This document shows, one piece after another, positions 16,735 through 26,281 of a stretch of 64,000 nt of DNA; positions within the stretch are counted from its first letter, which is position 1, and the number at the start of each line of letters is the position of its first letter. The notes beneath the pieces are model-generated. The model was not told where the DNA came from. It searched no databases and saw nothing but the letters and a program-made list of their open reading frames with translations. Location of the stretch: positions 1 to 64,000 of the forward strand of contig CAMAWN010000005.1 in the NCBI GenBank assembly GCA_945861865.1. The letters are read 5' to 3'. This stretch comes from Candidatus Kuenenia stuttgartensis. GTDB taxonomy: Bacteria > Planctomycetota > Planctomycetia > Planctomycetales > Planctomycetaceae. A program made the translations under genes and the position numbers.

Positions 16735-17889
16735 TCAAAACTTCCGCAACGCCGCCACAAGCCGATCGACATCGTGCGTGGTCGTCGTCGCTCCGAAGCT
16801 GATTCGAATCGTCCCGCCATCGGCGAGCGTGTCGAGATGGCGATGCGCTCCGGGAGCACAATGCAATCCGGCGCGAACTTGAATCTGAAAATCGTGATCG
16901 AGGATCGCCACCATCTCCTGCGGATCGAATCCCGCAACGGTCAGGCTGAGTACTCCGACGACAAACTCGTTCGGCAAATCCGCCGCGAACAGCCGCACGG
17001 TTTGCGAGTCGTGGAGCGCGTCGATCAATTGCCGTCGCAGTTCCAATTCGTGCCGACGCCGATCAGCGGCAGGATGTTGCTCGAGCCAAGCCAGCGCGGC
17101 GTCGAGTCCAAACAAGCCGGGAGCGTTGTGATTGCCCGATTCGTACTTGTCCGGTAGACGCTCCGGCTGATGATCGTCCTCGCTGAGTGATCCCGTCCCC
17201 CCTTGCCGGAAACTGGCGACGTGTTGCTCGACACCGGGTCGGAGGTAGAGCAATCCCGTGCCAAGCGAGCCGAGCAAACCTTTGTGCCCCGGACAGGCCA
17301 GTAAGTCGATCGGACTGTTCCGCACGTCGATCGGTAAATGTCCCGCCGACTGCGCGGCATCGACGAGCATCAACGCTCCCGCTTGCCGAGCCATCGCGCC
17401 GACTTCGTCAATCGGCTGGATCACTCCGGTCACGTTGGAAGCGTGCAGCAGCGCGATCAGCTTCGTGTTGGGCCGCAGAGCCTCGCGGAACTTCGTCGGC
17501 TCGACGCGGCCATTGGCTTCCGGTTCGATGAACGTCGTCTCGATCCCGATGCGTCTCCGCAGTTCGCTCAGCGGACGCAGGACCGAGTTGTGTTCCAGCG
17601 CTGAAGCAACGACGTGATCGCCGGGTTGGAGGCATCCGTGAATCGCCACGTTCAGGCTGTCGGTGCCATTGAACGTGAAGAGGATTCGGTCAGACGACTC
17701 GGCGTTGAACAGCCGGGCGGCGCGCAGCCGGCAGCGAGCGATCGTCGCATCGACCTCGGATGCGGCTCGTGTCGCACCGCGTCCAGCGGCGACGCCGAAC
17801 TCGCGGTGGTAGCGGTCCATCGCCGCCAGCACACAATCCGGCTTCGGCCAACTGGTCGCCGCGTTGTCGAGATAGCAGCGCACGGACAT
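16735..17889 (-). CDS. Cysteine desulfurase-like class V aminotransferase
   Basis: A 384-residue PLP enzyme. Typical signatures are the N-terminal YLDNAATSWPKP, TFNGTDSLNVAIHG, the Schiff-base lysine in CPGHKGLLGSLGTG and the C-terminal GLHCAPGAHRHL, which holds the catalytic-loop cysteine position. It could remove sulfur (or selenium) from cysteine (selenocysteine), or be a related lyase. ATG 17889 fits family length. It starts two bases after the Gfo/Idh stop and runs toward the PSD1 gene, so the three could share a transcript. Given the selenoprotein operon in the window, a selenocysteine-lyase role is possible but not shown. Confidence 0.85.
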   Translation of the reverse strand: MSVRCYLDNAATSWPKPDCVLAAMDRYHREFGVAAGRGATRAASEVDATIARCRLRAARLFNAESSDRILFTFNGTDSLNVAIHGCLQPGDHVVASALEHNSVLRPLSELRRRIGIETTFIEPEANGRVEPTKFREALRPNTKLIALLHASNVTGVIQPIDEVGAMARQAGALMLVDAAQSAGHLPIDVRNSPIDLLACPGHKGLLGSLGTGLLYLRPGVEQHVASFRQGGTGSLSEDDHQPERLPDKYESGNHNAPGLFGLDAALAWLEQHPAADRRRHELELRRQLIDALHDSQTVRLFAADLPNEFVVGVLSLTVAGFDPQEMVAILDHDFQIQVRAGLHCAPGAHRHLDTLADGGTIRISFGATTTTHDVDRLVAALRKF

Positions 17890-17891
17890 GG

Positions 17892-19163
17892 TCAGCCCAA
17901 CGTCCAGGGAGCACGATACGGTCGCAAGACCCACTTCGCGGCGTCGTCGTCGCCGACGATTTGCTCGGTGGCCGGGTTCCACTGAATGCGGCGGCCCAGT
18001 CGCAAGGCGATGTTGCCGAGATGACAGATCGTCGCGGCACGGTGTCCGATCTCGACGTCGCAGATCGGCAGCTTGCGGCTCTTGAGGCAGTCCAAAAAGT
18101 TTTGATGGTGATTCGTGCTGACGTAGAGTCGCTCGTCGCTGCCAGTCATCGGCTGCTTGACGATGTCTTCGGGCGTACTCTTGATCTTGCCGCGATCGAC
18201 GAAGATTGTCCCTTCACTGCCAACGAACGTCACGCCGCCGGGGCAGTCCTTCTCGCCCTGACCGACGACCAGAATGACTCCGTTGGCGTAGGTGTGAGTC
18301 ACACGGCACGCCTGCGTGACCTCGTACCATTTTTCAGGATGAAACTTGGCAGTCCCTTCGGTCGAGACCGGGCCGGAGTTATCCATCCCCAAGCCCCATT
18401 GCGCGATGTCGATGTGGTGCGCTCCGAAGTTCGTCATCTGTCCGCCGGAGTAATCCCAGAAGAAGCGGAACTTGTAGTGGACCCGATTCTTGTTGTACGG
18501 CCGCTGCGGAGCAGGACCGAGCCACATGTCGTAATCGAGTTCCTCCGGAGGATCGCTGTCCGGCACCGGCGGCCCGTCGAAATTGGAATTCGGAAGCCCG
18601 ACCATCACACGTTCGAGCTTGCCGATACGGCCATTGCGAACGAGTTCACACGCCTGACGGAATCGCGCATCCGACCGCTGCTGCGAGCCAGTCTGCACGA
18701 TCCGTTCATGCTTGCGAGCCGCCTCGACCATCTTACGGCCTTCGAGGATCGTAAGGCTGAGTGGCTTCTCGCAGTACACATCCTTGCCGGCTTGGCAGGC
18801 GTGAATCGCCGTCAGCGCATGCCAGTGATCCGGCGTCGAAATCACGATGACATCGAGATCTTTTCGATCGAGCAGCTTGCGATAGTCGCCGACCCCTTCG
18901 CAGGTTTTCTGTGTCTCTTTCTCGACTCGCGCCACGGTTTTTGCCAGATGCGATTTATCGACATCGCACACCGCTGCGGGCGAAGCGAGCTTCAAAAACG
19001 CACCCAGGTTCGAGTTCCCTTGGCCTCCGACACCGATGTGCCCGGTGACGATTCGCTCGTTCGCCCCGAAGGCGGAGCTTGGAATAATCCACGGTGCTGC
19101 GAATGCCGTTGCGGCGACCGACGCCGATTGAGTCAGAAACTGACGGCGAGTATTGCGAGACAT
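17892..19163 (-). CDS. Gfo/Idh/MocA oxidoreductase with TAT signal
   Basis: A 423-residue NAD(P)-dependent sugar or cyclitol oxidoreductase, exported folded by the twin-arginine route (RRQFLTQSASVAATAFAAP). The Rossmann GHIGVGGQGNS follows the signal; the catalytic lysine is in YCEKPLSL. The C-terminal beta domain contains the DYSGGQMTNFGAHHID segment common in planctomycete members. ATG 19163 is chosen because the TAT motif follows at once. An MFS transporter lies upstream on the same strand, suggesting sugar-derivative uptake and oxidation. Confidence 0.9.
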   Translation of the reverse strand: MSRNTRRQFLTQSASVAATAFAAPWIIPSSAFGANERIVTGHIGVGGQGNSNLGAFLKLASPAAVCDVDKSHLAKTVARVEKETQKTCEGVGDYRKLLDRKDLDVIVISTPDHWHALTAIHACQAGKDVYCEKPLSLTILEGRKMVEAARKHERIVQTGSQQRSDARFRQACELVRNGRIGKLERVMVGLPNSNFDGPPVPDSDPPEELDYDMWLGPAPQRPYNKNRVHYKFRFFWDYSGGQMTNFGAHHIDIAQWGLGMDNSGPVSTEGTAKFHPEKWYEVTQACRVTHTYANGVILVVGQGEKDCPGGVTFVGSEGTIFVDRGKIKSTPEDIVKQPMTGSDERLYVSTNHHQNFLDCLKSRKLPICDVEIGHRAATICHLGNIALRLGRRIQWNPATEQIVGDDDAAKWVLRPYRAPWTLG

Positions 19164-19293
19164 GAGATTGATCCTCGAAAAGATTCGGAATGTGACTCGA
19201 CGACCAACGATGAACACGACCGCAGCCCGGTCGCACTGGAATTGCTTGCCGGGCTGCGGATGGAATTGTCTGAGAACATTCAGCGGACGGGGC

Positions 19294-20988
19294 TTATCTG
19301 GCGTCGCCGTGTCCCGCATCAATGTGGACCGGCTTGTAACCGCCAATCGACTTGAAATAGATCAACAGCAAGAGGTAGATCGCGGCCATCGTCGCAGGGA
19401 TGGCCGAGTCGGCAACCAACGTGCGACGATCTCCATCGATGCTGGCCCCTTGAACCGCTCGCTCGTCCGCGCTCAACTTCTCCAGAGCCGCGAGCGGAGC
19501 CTTGTTGCCCGCCGCATCCAGTTCCTTTTGAGATGCTGCGAGCTTTGTCTGCACATCACCAAGCTTCTTGCCATCCAAACCTGTCGCATCTGCGAAGATC
19601 AAAAACTTACTCGGCTTGTCCGCTTTATAGGCGTCGAAGGCATCCGCACTCGCAATCTTCAACGCTTCGCCGGAGAAACGATCCTTCGCATAACCCAAGC
19701 CTGGGGCACCGATCAGTCCGGCAGACATCATGCCGACGCCTCCCATGATCGAAATGGCCAAAGCTCCGGTACGTGGGAATCGATCGGACGCGACTGCCAA
19801 CATGGTCGGCCAGAAAAACGTCTTGCCGATGCCGTACACCGACAGCGCCACCAGAGCACCACCAAACGTCGCGATTCCGCTGGCCAGATTCAGTCCCAAG
19901 CAGGCCAATACGGCACACACCAGCAGAATCCCGACCGGTGACAATCCGAGTTTCTTTTCGATGAATTCCGCACAGAATCGCAGTCCGAACATCAGCATGG
20001 ACGTGAACACGAACAACCACTTGCCTTCCTGTGAGGTCAGAATGTTGCCCGTGATGTTTTGAATCCAACTGTCAGTGCCAAGCTCAACAGCTCCAACCAA
20101 AGCGTGCGTCACGAACAACGTGAACAGCAGGAAGGAACCGATCGAGAATCGCGTCAGTACCCCGACGGCGATCAAGCACACGCCACCCACGACGTAGCCG
20201 ATGTTCGCCGCAGTGCTCGCCGCACTCGCCGCTTGCTCCGGCGTCGCGCCAGCCGCCGTCAGGAACGGAGTCAGCACGCTGCTGAAGAACATGGACAACA
20301 AGACGCTCACCACCAGAGCGCCGAGAACTCCGACGTCCTTGAACATCTCGCCCAAGCTCAAGCCTTTTTGGGACGCTTCTGATTTGGGGAAGCTCTGTCC
20401 GAGGAACATCAGCCCGTACAGAACAGTTGGTATCAAAAACAACGCGAATTGCATCTTCCAATGAACGTGGTAAATGTCGTCGAGCACCCAACCCGATGCA
20501 CTCCCCAGCACCAATCCCGCCGGCCAACTGGCGTGCAAGATGTTGAGGTAATGCGTGCGGTTGCTGAAAAAGAGAGTCGCGACAAGCGGATTGGCAACCG
20601 CCTCCAACACGCCGTTGGCCAGTGCAAAGAGGAACGATCCTCCCGTCAACAGTTGTCCGACAGTCTCTTTGCTCATCTCAGGATTTGGAGCAAACGTGAC
20701 GATGGCCGACAAGACATGCAAAGCGAAGGCAGTGATAACCAGTTTTCCATAGCCAATTTTGTCGCAGATGATTCCACCGATGATGATGCCGAAGCAAAAT
20801 CCCGTGAACCCGATGCCGTTGATGTCGCCGACCTCTTTGTCGGTGAAGCCGTACTCCGCCCGCCAGTTGTCGAGAAATCCTCCGCGAATCGAGAATCCAA
20901 TCCCGGCCGCGAGGATCGCCATGAATCCGGCCCACAACAATCGCTTTGCGTTGGATGGTTGCGCAGGAGCTTGCACTGTGTCTTGCAT
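19294..20988 (-). CDS. MFS-type transporter
   Basis: A 564-residue inner-membrane permease with about twelve hydrophobic helices. The loop after helix 2 ([13 protein letters not shown]) corresponds to the MFS signature. Unusually, about 100 soluble residues, rich in Lys, Ala and Asp, lie between the last two helices (residues about 440-540). ATG 20988 has AAGGA five bases upstream. Together with the downstream Gfo/Idh gene it suggests import of a sugar or polyol. Substrate unknown. Confidence 0.85.
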   Translation of the reverse strand: MQDTVQAPAQPSNAKRLLWAGFMAILAAGIGFSIRGGFLDNWRAEYGFTDKEVGDINGIGFTGFCFGIIIGGIICDKIGYGKLVITAFALHVLSAIVTFAPNPEMSKETVGQLLTGGSFLFALANGVLEAVANPLVATLFFSNRTHYLNILHASWPAGLVLGSASGWVLDDIYHVHWKMQFALFLIPTVLYGLMFLGQSFPKSEASQKGLSLGEMFKDVGVLGALVVSVLLSMFFSSVLTPFLTAAGATPEQAASAASTAANIGYVVGGVCLIAVGVLTRFSIGSFLLFTLFVTHALVGAVELGTDSWIQNITGNILTSQEGKWLFVFTSMLMFGLRFCAEFIEKKLGLSPVGILLVCAVLACLGLNLASGIATFGGALVALSVYGIGKTFFWPTMLAVASDRFPRTGALAISIMGGVGMMSAGLIGAPGLGYAKDRFSGEALKIASADAFDAYKADKPSKFLIFADATGLDGKKLGDVQTKLAASQKELDAAGNKAPLAALEKLSADERAVQGASIDGDRRTLVADSAIPATMAAIYLLLLIYFKSIGGYKPVHIDAGHGDAR

Positions 20989-21084
20989 GATGTCCTTTTC
21001 GTTGCGAGCTAAAAATATTCGAACCGCCAAAGAGGCAGCATCCTATCGGCGTGTTTTTGACTCGACAACGAAGTCAGACCAACG

Positions 21085-21120
21085 AAAACGTCCGGACCTC
21101 TCGGAGTGAGGTCAGGACGT
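21085..21120 (-). terminator. Intrinsic terminator of the PQQ-propeller gene
   Basis: Stem arms 21088-21100 and 21108-21120 pair over 13 positions with one internal mismatch and a 7-nt loop. On the minus strand TTTTCGTTGGTC follows, the same tail as at 9952. Confidence 0.75.
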
Positions 21121-21153
21121 CGATTGTCGATGAATTGAGGGCAGTTCGCTCCC

Positions 21154-22422
21154 TCACTGATTTGCTGCTGCGTCCGGCATCGGGACCGGCGACGTCAGTT
21201 CGTCGGGTTCGACGTCGGGGACAATCGGCGCACGTTCGGGATATTTGTGGTAGTGAGCGAACTCCGACCCTTGTTCGCGCAGGCACACGACCAAGCCGGA
21301 CGGAGTTGCCAGATACAGCCGATCGGTACGATCGTTTTGCAACCTCACACTGAATGGACGCAGCGGCAACGTCCCCAGCGGGCGGCCGGTGCGCCGTTGC
21401 AACAACACGATATTGCCGGTCACATCCGAGCCGAAGAGCCGGCTCTTGGTGGCACCGAGTAAATCGGTGATGCCCGGCCGCTCCCACTTCTCTTCGCCAG
21501 TGCGGACCAGGAGGTTAAACAGGCCGCCGCGATCCGGCATGATGTAGAGATCCTGTTCGATAATGACTGGGGCTTTGCGGATCGGAAAGCCCGAGGCAAA
21601 CTCCCAACGCACCAGGCCGTTGTCACGGTTCAGGCAATAGACGAAATTATCTTCGGAGGCCAGGATCAGCGAGTCGTTCGTCGTCGCCAAAGGAGCCGTG
21701 ATCGGAGCGCTGGTCTCAAACTGCCAAGTCAGATCGCGCTCCAACGTACCCACGGCGTACAGCGAACCGTCGCGGCTGGCGAAGTTCACCAAGCGACCTG
21801 TCGAATACGCTGTCGTCGTGATTTCTTTGCTGGTCCGATATCGCCAGCGCATGGCCTGATAGGACCACTGCGGCAGCAAACGCTTGTGATACAACTCGTC
21901 AATCTTCCGCAATTCGAACGAATAGATGCTGCCGTCTAACGTGCCGATGTAGATGTGCTGATCATCCACGGAGGGACCGACTGACGGCATCGCGGGTAGT
22001 GCCAGCTCCCACAAAACCTTTCCGCTGAACCGTTCGATGCAGTACAGCGCCATGCCGTTGACTGCCAGGAAATGCTTTTCATTGGACACGCCTGGATAAA
22101 TCGGCTCGTCGCGATTGCCGAGCTGCACGGACCACAGACGTTTGCCGGACTCGGCATCGAACGCCGTCACCGTTCCGCCGGTCCCTTGCAGATAAACGTT
22201 CTCCTCATCGAGCACCATGTACTTCACTTTGTCCCGTTTGGGATTCACCGTGGCTTGGCTCCACCAAGCCCGTTCCAATCCCAAATGGTTGAGCATGCGT
22301 GAAGTCGGCAGCTCGGACGAGACGCTCGTGGATGACGATTGTGCTGGTGCAGACGTGGAGTCCGTCAGGCACATCGCGCCAAACGCCAGACAGGTGAAGA
22401 AGAGAGGACGGAACGTTTTCAT
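21154..22422 (-). CDS. Secreted PQQ-like beta-propeller protein
   Basis: A 422-residue protein with a signal peptide (MKTFRPLFFTCLAFGAMC). Repeated blades carry the form VTAFDAESGKRLWSVQLG, YCIERFSGKVLWELALP and YCLNRDNGLVRWEFASG, matching the PQQ/BamB-like outer beta-propeller family. There are about six or seven blades. It has no dehydrogenase active-site motif, so an assembly or binding role is more likely than catalysis. A terminator follows the gene, and the upstream region is shared with a divergent HEAT protein gene. Confidence 0.85.
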   Translation of the reverse strand: MKTFRPLFFTCLAFGAMCLTDSTSAPAQSSSTSVSSELPTSRMLNHLGLERAWWSQATVNPKRDKVKYMVLDEENVYLQGTGGTVTAFDAESGKRLWSVQLGNRDEPIYPGVSNEKHFLAVNGMALYCIERFSGKVLWELALPAMPSVGPSVDDQHIYIGTLDGSIYSFELRKIDELYHKRLLPQWSYQAMRWRYRTSKEITTTAYSTGRLVNFASRDGSLYAVGTLERDLTWQFETSAPITAPLATTNDSLILASEDNFVYCLNRDNGLVRWEFASGFPIRKAPVIIEQDLYIMPDRGGLFNLLVRTGEEKWERPGITDLLGATKSRLFGSDVTGNIVLLQRRTGRPLGTLPLRPFSVRLQNDRTDRLYLATPSGLVVCLREQGSEFAHYHKYPERAPIVPDVEPDELTSPVPMPDAAANQ

Positions 22423-22735
22423 GGGAGCCTCGTGTCGCCGGAGCGACTTTCGCGGAAGTCTGTCGGTCGCGTCTGAGTTTAACCTCGCGAATCGATCGCT
22501 CAGACAATTCGTGAGCCGACAAGCGAGCTTCGCCTTGGAAAGCGGACTGAACTGCCGAACGTGCTGCTAGTGCAGGTTGCCCGTGCCTCCCACCCCCGGT
22601 CAAGCCTCTGCAAAATTTGCGAAACCTCTGCTGTCGAAATGACCGGCGTGCCGGATACGATGCTCTCGCTCCGAATTCCCGGCAAGCGGTTTTTGTCGGC
22701 GGACCATTTTCCAAAATCAGGCTCAAGTTCGCCGA
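22423..22735. other. Divergent intergenic region
   Basis: About 310 bases between the propeller gene and the HEAT-repeat gene. It must contain two promoters. I saw no convincing inverted repeat or RNA gene in it. Confidence 0.5.
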
Positions 22736-24037
22736 ATGTTCCCTGCGACGACACATCGCTGGTCGCTCTCACTGTGGTTAGCCAGCCTGTCATTGCTGGT
22801 TTCCGCCGATCTCCCCGCCGACGTGGTCAAGTTGACCGATGGTGGCGAGATTCGCGGTCTTGTGAAGTTTCCCGCTGGTAAACCACGGAAGGGTCAGGTC
22901 GCAGAATCGGACGAGGTTGTCGTCGAATCGTTGACTGGTGCGGAGATCACCGTCGCTCGCGAGCAAGTTGCGTTCATCACCAAACGGCCGCGAGCCGTCG
23001 AAGAATACGAATCGCTCGCTCGCCGAGTCGCCGACACGGTCGATGGCCGCTGGCAACTCGCCGAATGGTGCCGGCAGCACGGACTCAGCGAGCCGCGCAA
23101 GGAACAACTGCAACGCCTTCTGGAACTCGACCCCGAACACAAGCCGGCGCATTACGGACTCGGACATCGTCGGCAAGGCACCAACTGGACGACTCCCGAA
23201 GAGGCCGACGCCGAACTGCTCTCCGCCGGTTATGTGCGTTACAAGGGACGCATCATCACGACGCTCGAACGCGATTTGCTGGAATCGAACACGACACGAC
23301 ACCGCGAGCAAAACGATTGGCGTCCGAAAATTCGATTGTGGCTCGGCTGGATCACTGGCCGCGACGCAGCGAGGCGGGCGGACGCGATCGTGAAATTCCG
23401 CGAACTGCGAGATCCCGATGCCGTGCCGGGCATCGTCGATTTTCTGCTCGGCGACTCGAACATCGAAGTTCGTCGTCTCGCAGTGCAGACGCTCGCGCAG
23501 TTCGACGGACAACCGCCCGTTCCGGCGCTGGTTCGTGTCGCGCTCGCCGATGCGGACCCGTCGTTGCAAAGCAGTGCCTTCGGCGCGCTGACTGCGGAAC
23601 AACGCGTCGCCGCCGGACCGATCATTGAGCGTGCCCTCCGCGACGAGTCGAATTTGATTGTGCGCCGCGCCGCCATTCTGCTCGGAAAATGCGGCGTCCG
23701 ACAGGCGATTCCGGCACTGGTCAATGCACTGGCGACCTCGCACAAGATGCGTGTCCCGCAAGGTCCGGCCTACGCCGCAAGCTTCAATCGCGATGGCTCG
23801 CAGAGCCGTTTGAGCAGTGGCCTGCCACCCGACGTCGAAGCCGCGCTGCGAACTGGACAACTTCCCTACGGCGTTGTCATCGACAATTCCAACGTCCGTG
23901 CGCCGCCGGTCAAATGGGTCACAGTTCGCGTCCCGCTTCAGAATTCCGAAGTTCTCGACGCCTTGCGCATGCTCTCTCGACAAGACTTCGGCTACGACAA
24001 ACGCGCCTGGCGATTGTGGTGGCAATCCCAGTTGTAG
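22736..24037 (+). CDS. Secreted HEAT-repeat protein
   Basis: A 433-residue protein with an N-terminal signal (SLWLASLSLLVSADLPAD). Residues 28-75 form a small beta domain (VVKLTDGGEIRGLV) seen before repeat regions in planctomycete proteins. Residues about 215-340 hold HEAT-type helical pairs (DPDAVPGIVDFLLGDSNIEVRRLAVQTLAQF and similar). The C-terminal 80 residues include a DNSNVRAPPVKW turn. It is probably a periplasmic scaffold. The next gene follows 38 bases later and may be co-transcribed. Confidence 0.8.
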   Translation: MFPATTHRWSLSLWLASLSLLVSADLPADVVKLTDGGEIRGLVKFPAGKPRKGQVAESDEVVVESLTGAEITVAREQVAFITKRPRAVEEYESLARRVADTVDGRWQLAEWCRQHGLSEPRKEQLQRLLELDPEHKPAHYGLGHRRQGTNWTTPEEADAELLSAGYVRYKGRIITTLERDLLESNTTRHREQNDWRPKIRLWLGWITGRDAARRADAIVKFRELRDPDAVPGIVDFLLGDSNIEVRRLAVQTLAQFDGQPPVPALVRVALADADPSLQSSAFGALTAEQRVAAGPIIERALRDESNLIVRRAAILLGKCGVRQAIPALVNALATSHKMRVPQGPAYAASFNRDGSQSRLSSGLPPDVEAALRTGQLPYGVVIDNSNVRAPPVKWVTVRVPLQNSEVLDALRMLSRQDFGYDKRAWRLWWQSQL

Positions 24038-24075
24038 GCACCGGCGTCTCACGCTTCCCGTTTGGAAAACTCGCA

Positions 24076-24780
24076 ATGTCCAACACTCTCGACGAACACG
24101 TTTCGGAATCCGACAACACGTTTGATCGGGACGTGCCTGCTCCGCCGCAGCCGAGCGGCTGCCGAAACTTCGCACTCGGCTGTGGCTGCGCCGCCGGGTG
24201 CTTGCTGCTGGTCGTGGCCGGAATTGGCGTGTGGCTCTCCATGAATTGGAAGATCTGGTCGGCCGACTTCACAAAGAAAGTCGCTGCCGATGCCGTCGCC
24301 AAGTCCTCACTGCCCGTGGATGACAAGGCGCGGATTCTCAAACGGATCAACCAACTTGCCGACGACTTCAAGGCCGAGAAAGTCAGCACTCAGCAACTCG
24401 GCCACGTCATGGAACAGATCGCCAAAAGCCCGCTACTGCCATTGGGACTGGTGATGGCGGCCGACGAAAAGTACGTGAAGCCGTCCGGCCTTTCAGGTGA
24501 CGACCAAGACGCCGCCCGCCGCACTCTGCAACGGTTGGCCCGCGGTGCCTTCGAGAAAAGCATTCCCGAAAACGACCTGCAAGAGGCAATGCAACTCGTC
24601 ATGCAACACCAGCCCGATGGCAACCAGCAGCTCAAAGAGCGACTGACCGACGACGAACTCAAAGCGTTCCTCGAAAAAGCCAAAGAGAAGGCGGATGCAG
24701 CCTCCGTGCCCGACGAACCATTCGAGGTCAACATCGCCGACGAACTGGAGAAGGCGATCGACAAGGCGCTCAATCGATAG
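24076..24780 (+). CDS. Membrane-anchored uncharacterised protein
   Basis: A 234-residue protein. After a 28-residue Pro/Asp-rich start comes a Cys/Gly-rich membrane helix (GCGCAAGCLLLVVAGIGVWLS, split here only for description) and then a soluble helical domain rich in Lys, Glu and Gln. The arrangement predicts one membrane pass with the bulk outside. No family recognised. ATG 24076 is the only sensible start, since upstream in-frame sequence overlaps the HEAT gene. Confidence 0.7.
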   Translation: MSNTLDEHVSESDNTFDRDVPAPPQPSGCRNFALGCGCAAGCLLLVVAGIGVWLSMNWKIWSADFTKKVAADAVAKSSLPVDDKARILKRINQLADDFKAEKVSTQQLGHVMEQIAKSPLLPLGLVMAADEKYVKPSGLSGDDQDAARRTLQRLARGAFEKSIPENDLQEAMQLVMQHQPDGNQQLKERLTDDELKAFLEKAKEKADAASVPDEPFEVNIADELEKAIDKALNR

Positions 24781-24827
24781 GATGGGCACTCTTGCCCATG
24801 AGCGATCCTGCCTGCAAAAAGACGTCC

Positions 24828-26249
24828 TCAAAACAAGGCGGTCACTGGTGTGCCGAGGCTGATGCGGTGTGGACGGTTGAGCTGGTCGTAGACGGCTGAT
24901 TCCGGAGCGAAGCCAAAGGCGTGGTGGATCGTGGCCATGAAGTCATCCGGCGTGACCGGCAGGTCTTTGACGTAGGCTCCAATGCGGTCGCTTGCACCGT
25001 AGACCTGACCGCCGCGAATGCCACCGCCCGCTAGAAGCTGGGAGTAGCACGGAGCCCAATGGTCTCGGCCGGCCGTTGCGTTGATGCGCGGTGTGCGGCC
25101 GAATTCGCCCGCGACGGACACCAGCGTTTCGCCCAGCAGTCCGCGTTGCTGAAGGTCTTCGAGCAATGCCGAGAACGACCGATCGAATGACGGGCAGCAG
25201 TACTGATGCTTGAGCATCGCCTCGCCCTTGAGTTGACCGTCGATGCCGCAGACGTCGTTGGGCACTCCGTGGTTGTCCCACAGATTGAACTGGCAACCCT
25301 TCTCGTCAAAGAAGGTCCAGAAGACATTGACCACTCGGACGCCCGATTCGACCAGCCGCCGCGCGAGCAGAAAACTCTGCCCGTATTCGTTGCGTCCGTA
25401 ACGATCTCGCAGGGCGGCCGGTTCGTGGCTCAGATCGAAGGCTCGGTTCGCATTGCCCGAACTCATCAAGTTGAAGGCCTTGTCGTAGTGCCCGGAGAGC
25501 AACGTCGCGGCGGACGCCGGTCGAATCTTGGCCTCCGAACCGTTCGCTGCTCCGAGCATCCGACGGCGAGCGTCGAATCGCGATTGGTCAATTCCCTCGG
25601 GATGGCGAATGGCATCGAGCTTCACATCGCGATCCGAAAGCGAACCCTTCTTTTCCTTGTCGAGCATCAGCGGGTCGTAGGCCGCTCCGAGAAATCCGGC
25701 CGACTGTCCCTTGTACGGTGGCCCGCCGGTCGTGAATGGTCGCGGCAAGATCACCCAGGGAGGCAGTTCGCCGCAGTCCCCTCGCAGTCGATGCAGGATT
25801 GCGCCGAGCGCGGGATGATCGTGCCGCGACACATGCACCGCTCCCGGCTGAGCTGGCAACTGTCCGAGCAACGAGCGCGCGATGGCGGTGTCGTGCCCAT
25901 TGTCGTCATGAGTCATGGACCGAATGACCGCCAGCTTGTCGGCATGTCGCGCGACTTGCGGAATCAGCTCGCCGAAACGAATTCCTGGGACGTTGGTGTC
26001 AATCGCCTGGAAGACACTGCGAATGCCGTCCGGGGCCTCTGGCTTCAAGTCCCACAGATCATTTTGCGACGGGCCGCCGCACAGAAAGATGAAGATGCAA
26101 TGCTTGGCAGTCGCCATCGCTGGCAACTCGATTTCAGCACGCACTTCGCTGGGCAACGACAAACCGAGCAGCCCCAGCGAGCTGAGCCGCAGCAACTCGC
26201 GACGGCTCACGCAACGGTTGGCTCGATGTGCGGTGACCAGCGAGATCAT
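24828..26249 (-). CDS. DUF1501 protein with TAT signal (first of three)
   Basis: A 473-residue member of the DUF1501 family, related to the alkaline-phosphatase/sulfatase fold. It has a twin-arginine signal (SRRELLRLSSLGLLGLSL) and the family start FIFLCGGPSQNDLWDLKPEAP. Later signature: GEFGRTPRINATAGRDHWAP. The metal-site Asp and His positions appear present. ATG 26249 is chosen at the TAT peptide. Only 32 bases separate it from the next DUF1501 gene upstream on the same strand. Role unknown in the family; a function with PSCyt/PSD1 proteins at the cell surface is often suggested by gene pairing. Confidence 0.9.
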   Translation of the reverse strand: MISLVTAHRANRCVSRRELLRLSSLGLLGLSLPSEVRAEIELPAMATAKHCIFIFLCGGPSQNDLWDLKPEAPDGIRSVFQAIDTNVPGIRFGELIPQVARHADKLAVIRSMTHDDNGHDTAIARSLLGQLPAQPGAVHVSRHDHPALGAILHRLRGDCGELPPWVILPRPFTTGGPPYKGQSAGFLGAAYDPLMLDKEKKGSLSDRDVKLDAIRHPEGIDQSRFDARRRMLGAANGSEAKIRPASAATLLSGHYDKAFNLMSSGNANRAFDLSHEPAALRDRYGRNEYGQSFLLARRLVESGVRVVNVFWTFFDEKGCQFNLWDNHGVPNDVCGIDGQLKGEAMLKHQYCCPSFDRSFSALLEDLQQRGLLGETLVSVAGEFGRTPRINATAGRDHWAPCYSQLLAGGGIRGGQVYGASDRIGAYVKDLPVTPDDFMATIHHAFGFAPESAVYDQLNRPHRISLGTPVTALF

Positions 26250-26281
26250 TCGACAACCTTTTGCCGACAGTCTTTTGTTCG

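Noticed and set aside
16701-16937. N-terminal extension of the cytochrome/PSD1 gene
   Set aside because: Overlaps the desulfurase-like gene and lies upstream of a good ribosome site and signal peptide at 16700.
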